Positions 8,959-17,065 are shown, counted from the first letter of the stretch. The stretch is 64,000 nt of DNA from Sphingomonas sp. DG1-23 (GCF_030730875.1 NZ_JAVAMA010000002.1:186001-250000); one strand, 5' to 3'. Program-made: numbers and translations. The notes: a model not told the origin generated them from the letters alone.

Positions 8959-9087
8959 GTCACCCCGGCCTTGGGCCGGGGTCCACCGTGCAAACAGGGA
9001 ATGATCAACGGCTTGCGGCGATGGTGCCCGCGCGTTCGCAGGCTTCTCGCTATCGGCGCTGTGGAGCCGGCACAAGGTCGGGATGAC
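8959..9087. repeat. Paired hairpin repeat, GTCACCCCGGCCTTGGGCC family, copy 1
   Basis: The left unit starts GTCACCCCGGCCTTGGGCCG at 8959 and runs to 8986. A degenerate right unit at 9061-9087 (GTGGAGCCGGCACAAGGTCG, then GGATGAC) is its inverted partner. A closely similar pair with a related spacer occurs at 13726-13830. It lies directly downstream of cysH, in the convergent gap with the DUF1521 gene. Confidence 0.85.
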
Positions 9088-9103
9088 AACGCGTGCGCTG
9101 GGC

Positions 9104-9880
9104 TCAGAAACTCGGCTGGTTGGGATCGCCGTCGGGGATCGTGTGGATGCCGCATTCGGTCTTGTCCCAGCCACGCCAGCGGCCGGCGCGCGGGTCTTCG
9201 CCGGGCTTGACCACGCTGGTGCACGGCGCGCAGCCGATCGAGAGATAGCCCTGCGCGACCAAAGGATGCACCGGCAGATCGTGCGCGACGAAATAGGCGT
9301 CGAGATCGGCCTTGGTCCAGTCGGCGAGCGGGTTGACCTTGAGCCGACCGGCGGCGTCCGAGGTGTCGATCTCGAAGCGGGGCAGGGCGTTGCGGGTGCT
9401 CGCCTGGAATGCCTTGCGGCCGGTGATCGTCGCGTCGAAGCCGGCGAGACCCTTGGCCAGCGGCACGACCTTGCGGATCTCGCAGCAACCGTCGGGATCG
9501 AACGACCAGCGCAGCTGGTTGGCGTCGCGCGCGGCGAGGACCTCGGCGTCGGGCTCGAGGTTGCGGAAATCCTCGAGGCCCAGCCGGGCGACGAGTTGAT
9601 CGCGATAGGCGAGCGTCTCGGGAAAGTGCCGGCCGGTGTCGAGAAAGAGGACCGGCACCGACGGATCGATCGAGGCGACGAGATGGAGCAAGGCCGCGGA
9701 CTCGGCGCCGAACGACGAGACCAGAGCGACATCGCCGATCATCTGCTCGCCGAGGACGGTGCGCAGCATCTCGTCGGTCGAGCTGCCGCGGAACATGTTG
9801 TTGAGCCGGATCGCGTCCTGTTCGGTGAAGCGCGGGGCGAGATCGAGGCGATCCACCTTCCGCGCGGCGACATTAGCCAT
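9104..9880 (-). CDS. cysH: Assimilatory (phospho)adenylyl-sulfate reductase, APS-type
   Basis: A 258-aa PP-loop enzyme that reduces activated sulfate to sulfite. Residues SSFGAESAALLH (55-66) form the nucleotide-binding loop and ECGIH near the end carries the catalytic cysteine C243. It also has the cysteine pairs C132-C133 (GCCEIRK) and C217/C220 (GCAPCT) that ligate a [4Fe-4S] cluster in APS reductases and are absent from E. coli-type PAPS reductase, so adenylyl sulfate is the likelier substrate. The start at 9880 lies in an ATGGCTAA overlap with the DUF934 stop. Last gene of the sulfur operon. Confidence 0.94.
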   Translation of the reverse strand: MANVAARKVDRLDLAPRFTEQDAIRLNNMFRGSSTDEMLRTVLGEQMIGDVALVSSFGAESAALLHLVASIDPSVPVLFLDTGRHFPETLAYRDQLVARLGLEDFRNLEPDAEVLAARDANQLRWSFDPDGCCEIRKVVPLAKGLAGFDATITGRKAFQASTRNALPRFEIDTSDAAGRLKVNPLADWTKADLDAYFVAHDLPVHPLVAQGYLSIGCAPCTSVVKPGEDPRAGRWRGWDKTECGIHTIPDGDPNQPSF

Positions 9881-10301
9881 GACGCAGTTTCCAGACGGGC
9901 ACGTGCGCGTCGGCGGCGGGCTGATAGACCTGGTCGTAGCGCGCGAGGCTGGCTTCGAGCACCGCGGCATCGACCGGGGCTTCGGGCGCGAAACTGTCGA
10001 AGCCGCAGCGGCGCATCAGCGGGATCTGATCGACCAGCACGTCGCCCTGCGCGCGCAATTCGCCCTTATAGCCCGCTTCGCGGAGGATCCGCCCGGCCGA
10101 ATAGCCGCGGCCGTCGCGATATTTGGGGAAGCTGACTTCGACCAGAGCGAGGCGATCGAGATGCGGCAGCAGGACGCGGGCGTCCTCGCCGGCCTCGATC
10201 CGGACGGCAGTGGCGTTGGACTGGCCGAAGAACGAGTCGAGCGTGACGGCGGGCTCTTCATGCGCCTCGTCGTCGCGGAATCGGAGGAGGTTGTCGGTCA
10301 T
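9873..10301 (-). CDS. DUF934 protein of the sulfur assimilation operon
   Basis: A 142-aa protein of DUF934, a family found almost only next to cysI and cysH in proteobacteria and proposed to assist sulfite reduction, though its biochemistry is not settled. Visible blocks are VEVSFPKYRDGRGYSAGRIL and RAQGDVLVDQIPLMRRCGFD. No signal peptide or transmembrane segment. Its ATG overlaps the Rid-gene stop (ATGA) and its TAA overlaps the cysH start by 8 bp, so it is translated between them. Confidence 0.88.
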   Translation of the reverse strand: MTDNLLRFRDDEAHEEPAVTLDSFFGQSNATAVRIEAGEDARVLLPHLDRLALVEVSFPKYRDGRGYSAGRILREAGYKGELRAQGDVLVDQIPLMRRCGFDSFAPEAPVDAAVLEASLARYDQVYQPAADAHVPVWKLRHG

Positions 10302-10699
10302 GCCCGGGCCTCCGGAAGGCGCGCGATCACCTTGATCTCGAAGCGGAAGCCGGCAAGCCAATTGACGCCGATGCCGGTCAGCGCCGGATAGGGCGCCTCG
10401 CCCCAATAGTCGGGCATGACTTTGAGCAATGTCTCGAAATCGCCCTCGGGATCGACGAGGTACAAGGTCGTGTCGACCACATCGTCGAAGGTGCAGCCCG
10501 CGGCAGCGAGGATGCCGAGCAGGTTCTCGAAGGCGAGGCGGATCTGCGCCTCGGTATCGGGCTCGGGCGATCCATCGGCGCGCGTGCCGACCTGGCCCGA
10601 GACGAACAGCAGCCCGTTGGCGCGGATCGCGGGCGAATAGCGATGCTCCGCGTACAAGGCGTGCGGGTTGGCCGGGAAAACGGCGTCGCGCTTAGCCAT
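10298..10699 (-). CDS. Rid (YjgF/YER057c/UK114) family protein lacking the usual arginine
   Basis: A 133-aa protein with the Rid fold: LLFVSGQVGTRADG, then AFENLLGILAAAGCTFDDVV and TTLYLVD. In catalytic RidA an arginine in the PARSxVEV stretch holds the carboxylate of the 2-aminoacrylate-type substrate; here the equivalent stretch reads YPALTGIGVNWL, so L107 stands in that place. Enamine deaminase activity of the classical kind is therefore doubtful. It overlaps cysI by 8 bp (ATGGCTAA) and the DUF934 gene by 4 bp, so it is a true member of the operon. A link to cysteine-derived reactive intermediates is only an inference. Confidence 0.85.
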   Translation of the reverse strand: MAKRDAVFPANPHALYAEHRYSPAIRANGLLFVSGQVGTRADGSPEPDTEAQIRLAFENLLGILAAAGCTFDDVVDTTLYLVDPEGDFETLLKVMPDYWGEAPYPALTGIGVNWLAGFRFEIKVIARLPEARA

Positions 10700-12323
10700 A
10701 AAGCGCCTCCTTGAACGGCTCCATGCCGATGCGGCGATAGGTGTCGAGGAAGCGCTCGCCCTCGGTGCGCTCGCGCAGATAGACGTTGGTCGCGGTCTCG
10801 ACCGCGTCGACGATGCCGTCCTCGGAGAAGCCGGGGCCCGTGATCTTGGCGAGGCTGACGTCCTCCGCGCCCGATCCGCCGAGCAGCAACTGGTAATTCT
10901 CGGTGCCTTTGCGGTCGACGCCGAGGATGCCGATATGGCCGGCATGATGGTGGCCGCAGGCGTTGATGCAGCCGCTGATCTTGAGCTTGAGTTCGCCGAG
11001 ATCGCGCTGGCGGCCGAGATCGGCGAAACGCGCGTGGATCTTTTGCGCCACCGGGATCGAGCGGGCATTGGCGAGGCTGCAATAATCGAGGCCGGGGCAG
11101 GCGATGATGTCGCTGATCAGGTCGAGATTGGCCTCGGCGAGGCCGGCGTCGCGAAGCTGCTCCCACAGGCCGTAGAGATCGGCCTTGCGCACATGCGGCA
11201 GGACGATGTTCTGCGCGTGGGTGACGCGGAGCTCGTCGAAGCTGAGGCGCTCGGCGAGATCGGCCATCAGGTCGATCTGGTCGGCCGAGGCGTCGCCGGG
11301 GATGCCGCCGGCCGGCTTGAGGCTGATCGTGACCACGGCATAGCCGGGCGCCTTGTGCGCCGAGACGTTCTGATCGAGCCACAGGGCGAAATCGGGGTCG
11401 GTACGGTCGAGATCGTCCGACAGACCGGCTTCCCAGGCGGGCGGCGCGAAATAGGCGGCGATGCGGTCGAACTCGGCCCGCGGCGGATCGATGCCGAGCG
11501 CCTTGACCGCGACGAACTCCTCCTCGACCTGGCGCCGATATTCGTCGGCGCCGATCTCATGGACGAGGATCTTGATCCGCGCCTTGTAGATATTGTCGCG
11601 GCGGCCGTAGCGATTGTAGACGCGCAGGCAGGCCTCGAGATAGCTGAGCAGGTCCTCGAGCGGCACGAAATCCTTGACCTCGGGGGCGACCATCGGGGTG
11701 CGGCCCATGCCGCCGCCGACGAAGATCTTCGCGCCGTGGACGCCGTCCCGCGCGACGATCTGGATGCCGATATCATGGAGGCGCATCGCCGCGCGATCCT
11801 CGTCGGCGGCGATCACCGCGATCTTGAATTTCCGAGGCAAATAGCTGAATTCGGGGTGGAACGTGCTCCACTGGCGGAGCAGTTCGGCCCAGGGGCGCGG
11901 ATCGGTGATCTCGTCGGCGGCGGCGCCGGCGAACTGGTCGCTGCTGATGTTGCGGATGCAGTTTCCGCTGGTCTGGATCGCGTGCATCTCGACCGTGGCG
12001 AGTTCCGCGAGGATGTCGGGCGCGTCCTCGAGCTTGATCCAGTTGTACTGGAGGTTCTGGCGCGTGGTGAAATGGCCGTAGCCGCGGTCGTACTTGCGCG
12101 CAATGTGCGCCAGCATGTGCATCTGGCGGCTGTCGAGCGTGCCATAGGGCACCGCGACGCGCAGCATATAGGCGTGGAGCTGAAGATAGAGACCGTTCAT
12201 CAGGCGCAGCGGCTTGAACTGGTCCTCGGTGATCTGGCCGGCGAGGCGGCGGTTCACCTGATCGCGGAACTCCTCGACGCGGCTCGCGACGATCGAATGG
12301 TCATATTGGTCGTATCTGTACAT
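10692..12323 (-). CDS. cysI: Nitrite/sulfite reductase, assimilatory sulfite reductase hemoprotein
   Basis: A 543-aa siroheme/[4Fe-4S] enzyme performing the six-electron reduction of sulfite to sulfide. The four cluster ligands are in place: C409-x5-C415 (ACPGLDYC) and C452-x3-C456 (SGCINACGHH). Two ferrite-reductase-like halves are visible, the first with HFTTRQNLQYNW. The setting with cobA, DUF934 and cysH favours sulfite over nitrite. The start MYRYDQYDH at 12323 was preferred to the in-frame ATG at 12386 because the extension lies in a palindromic repeat. No flavoprotein subunit (cysJ) is present nearby; the electron donor is probably ferredoxin. Confidence 0.94.
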   Translation of the reverse strand: MYRYDQYDHSIVASRVEEFRDQVNRRLAGQITEDQFKPLRLMNGLYLQLHAYMLRVAVPYGTLDSRQMHMLAHIARKYDRGYGHFTTRQNLQYNWIKLEDAPDILAELATVEMHAIQTSGNCIRNISSDQFAGAAADEITDPRPWAELLRQWSTFHPEFSYLPRKFKIAVIAADEDRAAMRLHDIGIQIVARDGVHGAKIFVGGGMGRTPMVAPEVKDFVPLEDLLSYLEACLRVYNRYGRRDNIYKARIKILVHEIGADEYRRQVEEEFVAVKALGIDPPRAEFDRIAAYFAPPAWEAGLSDDLDRTDPDFALWLDQNVSAHKAPGYAVVTISLKPAGGIPGDASADQIDLMADLAERLSFDELRVTHAQNIVLPHVRKADLYGLWEQLRDAGLAEANLDLISDIIACPGLDYCSLANARSIPVAQKIHARFADLGRQRDLGELKLKISGCINACGHHHAGHIGILGVDRKGTENYQLLLGGSGAEDVSLAKITGPGFSEDGIVDAVETATNVYLRERTEGERFLDTYRRIGMEPFKEALYG

Positions 12324-12344
12324 CAGCGGGTGGCCTGAAGAAGG

Positions 12345-12558
12345 TTCGCGCGAAGGCGCGAAGCCGCGAAGAATTGGTTCGCGCAACGACGCGACGACGC
12401 GACGAGGGTGGCACTTGCGGCATGCGAAAGCGCCGCGTGAGCGGCATTCACTGCTTGGGCGATGCGAATTGAAGGGCCGCCGGCGCGGCGAAGGCTGATC
12501 GTCGCGTCGTCGCGTCGTTGCGCGAGCAAGCTTCTTCTCTTCGCGGCCTCGCGGCTTC
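12345..12558. repeat. Long imperfect palindrome inside the sulfur operon
   Basis: The left arm (12345-12407) contains CGCGCAACGACGCGACGACG; the right arm (12499-12558) contains its complement CGTCGTCGCGTCGTTGCGCG, with about 27 perfectly paired bases in the core. The outer parts also pair (CGCGAAGCCGCGAAG with CTTCGCGGCCTCGCGG, imperfectly). About 90 bp of loop separates the arms. It fills the 244-bp gap between DUF2849 and cysI, the only large gap in this otherwise overlapping operon. Confidence 0.85.
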
Positions 12559-12567
12559 GCGTGAAAA

Positions 12568-12864
12568 TCATATCACCCAGCTCCCCGCTTCGGGGTCCGC
12601 CGGCTTGAGCGTGAGATCGGCGCGCACCGTCGGGCCGAGCGCGCGGATGCGGTCCTTGATGTGCGCGGGGCGCGGGCCCTCGGGGGTTTCGGTCGCGTCG
12701 ATCAAATAGGGCGCGTTGACCCGGCGGGCGCCTTCCTCGGCATGCGCGATCGCCTCGCCCTGATCGGCGACGTCGCTGGCGTCCTCGATGTGGCGCGACC
12801 AGCCGCTGCCGGTCCACCACGTCACGTCGCCGGTGGCGAGATCGTTGCCGGTCAGGATCTTCAT
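12568..12864 (-). CDS. DUF2849 protein of the sulfur assimilation operon
   Basis: A 98-aa protein starting MKILTGNDLATGDVTWWTG, matching the alphaproteobacterial DUF2849 family that sits upstream of cysI. No catalytic residues or membrane segments can be named, and no function is established. Its ATG overlaps the cobA stop codon (ATGA). The coding end at 12568 lies 10 bp from the arm of the palindrome that separates it from cysI. Confidence 0.86.
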   Translation of the reverse strand: MKILTGNDLATGDVTWWTGSGWSRHIEDASDVADQGEAIAHAEEGARRVNAPYLIDATETPEGPRPAHIKDRIRALGPTVRADLTLKPADPEAGSWVI

Positions 12865-13646
12865 TGCGCCGCCTCCGCCATCCGCGCCCATTGGACGAGC
12901 TTGTCCTCGGCATCGGAGAGGCGCACGACTTCGCCGACCACGATGATCGCGGGGCTCTTGACCTTTTCGCGCTCGACGAGGTCGCCGAGATCGGCGAGCA
13001 GGGTGCGGATCGCGCGATGCCCCTCGAGCGTGGCGCGCTCGAGCACTGCGACCGGCATGTCGGGGGCGACGCCGTCGGCCATCAACTTGTCGGCGATCGC
13101 GGGGCAATTGGCGACGCCCATATAGATGACGAGGGTGCGGCCCTTGCCGGCGAGCCCCGACCAGTCCTGATCGGAAAGGCCCTTGCACTGGCCGGCGACG
13201 AAGCTGACCGCGCTCGACCAGTCGCGATGGGTGAGCGGCAGCATCGCTTCGGCGGCGGCGCCCAATGCCGCCGAGACCCCGGGCACGACCTCGACCGGCA
13301 GGCCGGCGGCGCGGACGGCTTCGACTTCCTCGCCGCCGCGGCCGAAGATGAACGGATCGCCGCCCTTCAGCCGCACGACGATCGCGCCGGTCTTCACATG
13401 CGCGACGATCAGCGCGTTGATCGCGTCCTGCGACAAGGTGTGGCGGGCGCGCTGCTTGGCGACCGAGATGCGATGCGCCTGCGGGGCGAGATCGAGCACG
13501 CGCGAGTCGACGAGGCCGTCATGGACGAGGACGTCGGCCTGACGCAGCGCCTCGACGGCGCGCACGGTGAGCAGGCCCGGATCGCCGGGCCCCGCGCCGA
13601 CGAGGATCACGCGCCCGCGCGCGGAGGGATCGAGCAGAGATGCCAT
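12861..13646 (-). CDS. cobA: Uroporphyrinogen-III C-methyltransferase
   Basis: A 261-aa SAM-dependent methyltransferase that makes precorrin-2, the precursor of siroheme (needed by CysI) and of cobalamin. Family landmarks are VGAGPGDPGLLT, VRLKGGDPFIFGRGGEE and VPGVSAALGAAA. This is the stand-alone form, without the CysG N-terminal dehydrogenase/ferrochelatase domain. First gene of the sulfur operon. The start MASLLDPSARG at 13646 was chosen; an in-frame ATG at 13730 would add residues without homology. No clear ribosome-binding site precedes it, so the start is less certain than the product. Confidence 0.93.
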   Translation of the reverse strand: MASLLDPSARGRVILVGAGPGDPGLLTVRAVEALRQADVLVHDGLVDSRVLDLAPQAHRISVAKQRARHTLSQDAINALIVAHVKTGAIVVRLKGGDPFIFGRGGEEVEAVRAAGLPVEVVPGVSAALGAAAEAMLPLTHRDWSSAVSFVAGQCKGLSDQDWSGLAGKGRTLVIYMGVANCPAIADKLMADGVAPDMPVAVLERATLEGHRAIRTLLADLGDLVEREKVKSPAIIVVGEVVRLSDAEDKLVQWARMAEAAQ

Positions 13647-13725
13647 GGGGAGCAGATGGGCGCGCAGGCAGCGAGGGGCAACGGAGGATGGTTTGGGCGG
13701 ACGGAAGGTGAACTTTGTTCGCTTC

Positions 13726-13830
13726 GTCACCCCGGCCTTGGGCCGGGGTCCACTGTGCCGCGACGGAAGGGATTGAGGCGATAGCTTCTCGACCGCCGAC
13801 CGGTGGACCCCGGCACAAGGCCGGGGTGAC
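13726..13830. repeat. Paired hairpin repeat, GTCACCCCGGCCTTGGGCC family, copy 2
   Basis: The left unit GTCACCCCGGCCTTGGGCCG at 13726 is followed by an inverted unit that ends GGCCGGGGTGAC at 13830. Each unit is a small hairpin and the two are in inverted orientation, the layout of BIME-type REP pairs. The left unit is identical over about 28 bp to that at 8959. It lies between cobA and the GH5 gene. Confidence 0.88.
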
Positions 13831-13832
13831 GG

Positions 13833-15176
13833 TTACGCGGCGATCGGTTCGCCTGCCGTGGCCAGCGCGCTCGCATGCGCCTTGATCACTGCGCGCGTGC
13901 TCGCATCGCTGTCGAACACGCCATACCAGCCCTGCGGCTCGTGCGGGGGGTCGCCGAGCCACGCGGTGTCGCCGGGCCTGAAGCGGTGGTCGCCGTGAAG
14001 CGCGCGGCCGCTGCCGTTCCATGCCCAGAAGTTCGACCCCATGATCGGGCCGCCGGTGCGCGCGCTGGTCAGGACGGCATCGTAGATCTGCTGGTAATAG
14101 AGATCCTTGAAGCGCGTGCTCGCTTGCGGATCATAGCCGCCGCCGTCGCGCGGATAGCCGAATTCCTCGATCACCAGCGGCTTGCCGATTTGCCTCGCCA
14201 GCGCCTGATGCTGGTCGAGATAGTCGGCGACCTTCGCGGTCGCGCCGGCATGGGTGCCCGGAATGTCCTTCGCATCGACCCAGCTCCAGTTGAGCGGCCA
14301 GATATGCGCAGTGAGATAATCGATCTCGGGAAAGGCATGCGCGGCGCGGAAGATCTCCGCGCTCTGGACGCTGCCCATCAGGCCCTCGCTTCCGGTAGAG
14401 ACGAGATGGTTCGAATCGAGCGCCTTGACCAGCTTCGCGGTGCCGCGGATCCACGCATAATATGCCGGGAGCAACGGCGCCGCGCTCGCCGGGCTGCCGC
14501 CGGGACGCGGTTCATTGGCGAGCTGCCACGCCATGATCGTCGGATCGTCGCGATAGGCCAGGCCGGTGATCGGATTGGTCCGCGAGACCAGCCCGCGAAT
14601 CCAGTCATGATAGAGCGCCACCGCGGGCTTGCTGGCATAGAATTGCGCCGTCGCGTCGGGGAATTCGGGCCAGGGATGCGCCGGATCGTTGGCGTCGACG
14701 AACTTCCCGCCATTCACATAGCTGAGATAGGTCATCATGCCCCCGGACCATTCCCAGAAATTGGTGAGGTAGAGCACCGCCTTCATCCCGCGCTTGCCCA
14801 TCTCGGCGAGGCAGAAATCGAGCCCGGCGAGCAGCGAATCGTTCCAGTTCTGCCCCTTGGTGCGAAAGCCGGGGCGGACCGAGTTCTTGAGCGGCCCTTC
14901 TTCGGCCGAGGCGAGGATGCGAAGATTGGTCACGCCCATCGCGGCGAGCGCGTCGAGTTCGCGGATCAGCCGCGCGCGGTCGCCATATCGCGCGGGCGCC
15001 CCGAGCCATGCGGCGTACCACATATTCGCGCCGACGAAGCGATAAGGCCGGGCGCCGAGCATCAGCCGCGTGCCTTCGCGCCGGACGAAGGCGGGCGCGG
15101 CTGCGGCGGGGAGAGGCAGGGCCAATGTCGCCGCGAATGCCGCCGATCCGCCGACGAGCGACCTGCGCGTGACCAT
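13833..15176 (-). CDS. Exported GH5-family glycoside hydrolase, probable beta-mannanase
   Basis: A 447-aa secreted (beta/alpha)8-barrel glycosidase. The N-terminus MVTRRSLVGGSAAFAATLAL looks like a Tat-type signal (twin arginine, then a hydrophobic run and AAAA cleavage region). The acid/base glutamate is E222 in AWQLANEPR and the nucleophile is E338 in VIEEFGYP. The layout and length resemble GH5_7 mannan endo-1,4-beta-mannosidases; the substrate is inferred. GGGAGAGA lies 4 nt before the ATG. No transporter or other polysaccharide gene is adjacent. Confidence 0.87.
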   Translation of the reverse strand: MVTRRSLVGGSAAFAATLALPLPAAAAPAFVRREGTRLMLGARPYRFVGANMWYAAWLGAPARYGDRARLIRELDALAAMGVTNLRILASAEEGPLKNSVRPGFRTKGQNWNDSLLAGLDFCLAEMGKRGMKAVLYLTNFWEWSGGMMTYLSYVNGGKFVDANDPAHPWPEFPDATAQFYASKPAVALYHDWIRGLVSRTNPITGLAYRDDPTIMAWQLANEPRPGGSPASAAPLLPAYYAWIRGTAKLVKALDSNHLVSTGSEGLMGSVQSAEIFRAAHAFPEIDYLTAHIWPLNWSWVDAKDIPGTHAGATAKVADYLDQHQALARQIGKPLVIEEFGYPRDGGGYDPQASTRFKDLYYQQIYDAVLTSARTGGPIMGSNFWAWNGSGRALHGDHRFRPGDTAWLGDPPHEPQGWYGVFDSDASTRAVIKAHASALATAGEPIAA

Positions 15177-15288
15177 GTCTTCTCTCCCTGTTGCGCACGC
15201 GACGATAGCGGCGCCTGCGGGGCAAAGAAAAGCCCGCCGCCGAGCGATCGGCGACGGGCAGGTTCGAACTGTTCGGGGACAGGGGGAC

Positions 15289-15588
15289 TTAGTCGAACAG
15301 TTCTTCTAGGAAGGACTTGCGCCGCTTATGGCCATGATGACCGTAATGGCCGCCATGATGCTGCTGGTGACGATCGTCGTAGCGCGGGCGCTGCGGCTCG
15401 GGCCATGGCGCCGACTGCGACTGCGACTGCTGCTGCACCGGTGCGGCGTTGCGCTCGATGATCTTGTCGAGCTCGCCGCGATCGAGCCAGACGCCGCGGC
15501 AGCTGGGGCAGTGATCGATCTCGATGCCCGAGCGCTCCATCGGCACCAATTTGGTACCGTCGACGGGGCAGGTGAAATTGCCGCTCAT
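15289..15588 (-). CDS. TFIIB-type zinc-ribbon protein
   Basis: A 99-aa protein with one zf-TFIIB domain at 5-42: CPVDGTKLV, then CPSCRGVWLDRGELDKII. The first knuckle has Asp10 where many relatives have the second Cys; CPVDGT variants are common, so binding may use three Cys plus Asp. Residues 50-85 are a Gln/His-rich tail (HQQHHGGHYGHHGHKRR) that could bind metal. It follows the BI-1 gene by 4 bp, with GGGAG before the ATG. Function unknown. Confidence 0.85.
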   Translation of the reverse strand: MSGNFTCPVDGTKLVPMERSGIEIDHCPSCRGVWLDRGELDKIIERNAAPVQQQSQSQSAPWPEPQRPRYDDRHQQHHGGHYGHHGHKRRKSFLEELFD

Positions 15589-15592
15589 GCGA

Positions 15593-16306
15593 TTACTCCC
15601 GTTCGCCCATCAGCCCCAGCAGCAGCTGGAACATGTTGATCAGGTTGAGATAGAGCGACAGCGCCCCCATGATCGCGAGCTTCTCGACCGCCTGGCTGTT
15701 GCCATAGACGATATATTCGCTCTTCAGGCGCTGGGTGTCCCACGCGGTGAGACCGGCGAAGACGATCACGCCGACGGCGGAGAGGGCCATCTGGAGCAGG
15801 CCCGAGCCGAGGAACAGATTGACGAGGCTGGCGCCGATCACCGCGATCAGGCCGACCATCAGGAAGGTTCCCATGCCGGTCAGGTCACGGTTGGTGGTGT
15901 AGCCCCACAGGCTGAGGCCGGCGAACATCGCCGAAGCGGTGAAGAAGGCCATCGCGATGCTGGCGCCGGTGAAGACGAGGAAGACGCTCGCCATCGACAC
16001 GCCCATCACCGCCGCGAAGGCGAAGAAGGCGGTACGGGCGCCCGCGGTCGTCATCCGCTCGATGCGGAAAGTGAAGAAGAACACGAAGGCGAGGGGGGCG
16101 AGCATCGCCACCCACTTCAGCGGGGTGCCGAAGATCAGCGCGACGAGCGCAGGCGTGTTGGCCACCGCGAGCGCGACCAGCCCGGTGATCGCGAGCCCGA
16201 TGCCCATGTTGCGATAGATGCCGAGCATGTGCCGGCGCAGGCCCTCATCGTAGCGGACCTGCGCGGCGCTGGCGGCGCTGCGATTGAAGGCGGAAAGATT
16301 GTCCAC
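15593..16306 (-). CDS. Bax inhibitor-1/YccA family membrane protein
   Basis: A 237-aa protein with seven predicted transmembrane helices from about residue 34 to the C-terminus. The last part (AWDTQRLKSEYI, then LYLNLINMFQLLLGLMG) matches the BI-1/YccA family. Relatives form calcium-leak channels or modulate FtsH; which applies here is unknown. It starts with GTG at 16306, with AGGAGA 8 nt upstream. It lies 4 bp before the zinc-ribbon gene and is probably cotranscribed with the DUF465 gene upstream. Confidence 0.9.
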   Translation of the reverse strand: MDNLSAFNRSAASAAQVRYDEGLRRHMLGIYRNMGIGLAITGLVALAVANTPALVALIFGTPLKWVAMLAPLAFVFFFTFRIERMTTAGARTAFFAFAAVMGVSMASVFLVFTGASIAMAFFTASAMFAGLSLWGYTTNRDLTGMGTFLMVGLIAVIGASLVNLFLGSGLLQMALSAVGVIVFAGLTAWDTQRLKSEYIVYGNSQAVEKLAIMGALSLYLNLINMFQLLLGLMGERE

Positions 16307-16318
16307 TGGAAGATTCTC

Positions 16319-16534
16319 CTAGGCGTGACGCGCGCGGCGGATCGCGCCGCGGGCGATGCGGCGCATCTCGGCCGCATCGGGAATGTGGCGGAACAGCCGG
16401 TCCTTGATCGCGAGCCGTTCCTTCTTGAGCCGGATCAGGCGCAGGCGATCGGGAAAGCGCCGCGCGAGCTCGCGGCGGATCTCGCGGTTGAGAAGGCGGT
16501 GCGCGGCGATCAGCCGCTCGACAAGACTACTCAC
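16319..16534 (-). CDS. DUF465 (YdcH-like) small protein
   Basis: A 71-aa basic helical protein: LVERLIAAHRLLNREIRREL, then RLRLIRLKKERLAIKDRLFR, which fits the DUF465 pattern (heptad helices with a central LKK..L.IKD). Function unknown. A GTG start at 16534 is preferred because GGAG lies 6 nt upstream; an in-frame ATG at 16546 would place that GGAG inside the coding region and add only four residues. It lies 12 bp before the BI-1 gene. Confidence 0.78.
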   Translation of the reverse strand: MSSLVERLIAAHRLLNREIRRELARRFPDRLRLIRLKKERLAIKDRLFRHIPDAAEMRRIARGAIRRARHA

Positions 16535-16809
16535 ATGCCACTCCATCGACAGTTACATCGATCGAGCCGGGTCTTCGGTGAGGAGGTGGACAGCCGCCAA
16601 ACCTGCACCGAGCTAGCTCGATGCGGTCCGACATCACGGCGCTTCAGATGAAGCCGCCGCCAGAGGGGCCCGGTCCCGCAGAGATGAATCTAGGGGGGCA
16701 GGGTTAAGGATTCAATGCGCGGAGCGTGGCGCGATTGTAACGAAATGTTGCTGAAAATGTGGGGCGGGGACGCGTCGCCGGCCTCCGCCACCTTTAGAGG
16801 GAAAGGGTG

Positions 16810-17025
16810 TCAGGGCTGGTCCACCGTTTTCTTCGGCGACACCCACACCGATACCGGCACGACGACCTTGCCAGGCGCGGGCTTGCCGACATCGACGCGG
16901 TCGGCGGTGACCAGCTCGCCGCTTTCGAGAGTGAAAGAAGCCCAGGGCTTGGGCATGCGGCCGAAGGTCATCCGCTGGATGGGCTGGCCGGTGGCGGAAT
17001 TCATGATGGTGGCGATGACGGGCAT
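16810..17025 (-). CDS. Small hypothetical protein
   Basis: A 71-aa reading frame rich in Val, Thr and Pro (ATIMNSATGQPIQRMTF, then KVVVPVSVWVSPKKTVDQP) that looks more like a beta-strand protein than the competing plus-strand frame. No signal peptide, no clear ribosome-binding site and no family recognised. It stands alone between the DUF465 gene and a hairpin repeat. The rest of the stretch (16535-16809 and 17026-17065) shows nothing recognisable. Confidence 0.5.
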   Translation of the reverse strand: MPVIATIMNSATGQPIQRMTFGRMPKPWASFTLESGELVTADRVDVGKPAPGKVVVPVSVWVSPKKTVDQP

Positions 17026-17065
17026 GCGCGGGCGATAGCGAGGGGCGGTCGGGGGTGTCTATATC

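Noticed and set aside
10692..12323. cysI as an assimilatory nitrite reductase of the nitrate operon
   Set aside because: It is 50 kb from the nitrate genes and overlaps sulfur genes (Rid, DUF934, cysH, cobA).
8959..13830. Possible CRISPR array from repeated GTCACCCCGGCC units
   Set aside because: Only pairs of inverted units with unequal spacing, no direct-repeat/spacer periodicity and no cas genes; these are REP-like hairpins.
16715..17038. Plus-strand 107-codon frame opposite the small hypothetical gene
   Set aside because: No homology or ribosome-binding site; the minus-strand frame has more protein-like composition, though both remain uncertain.
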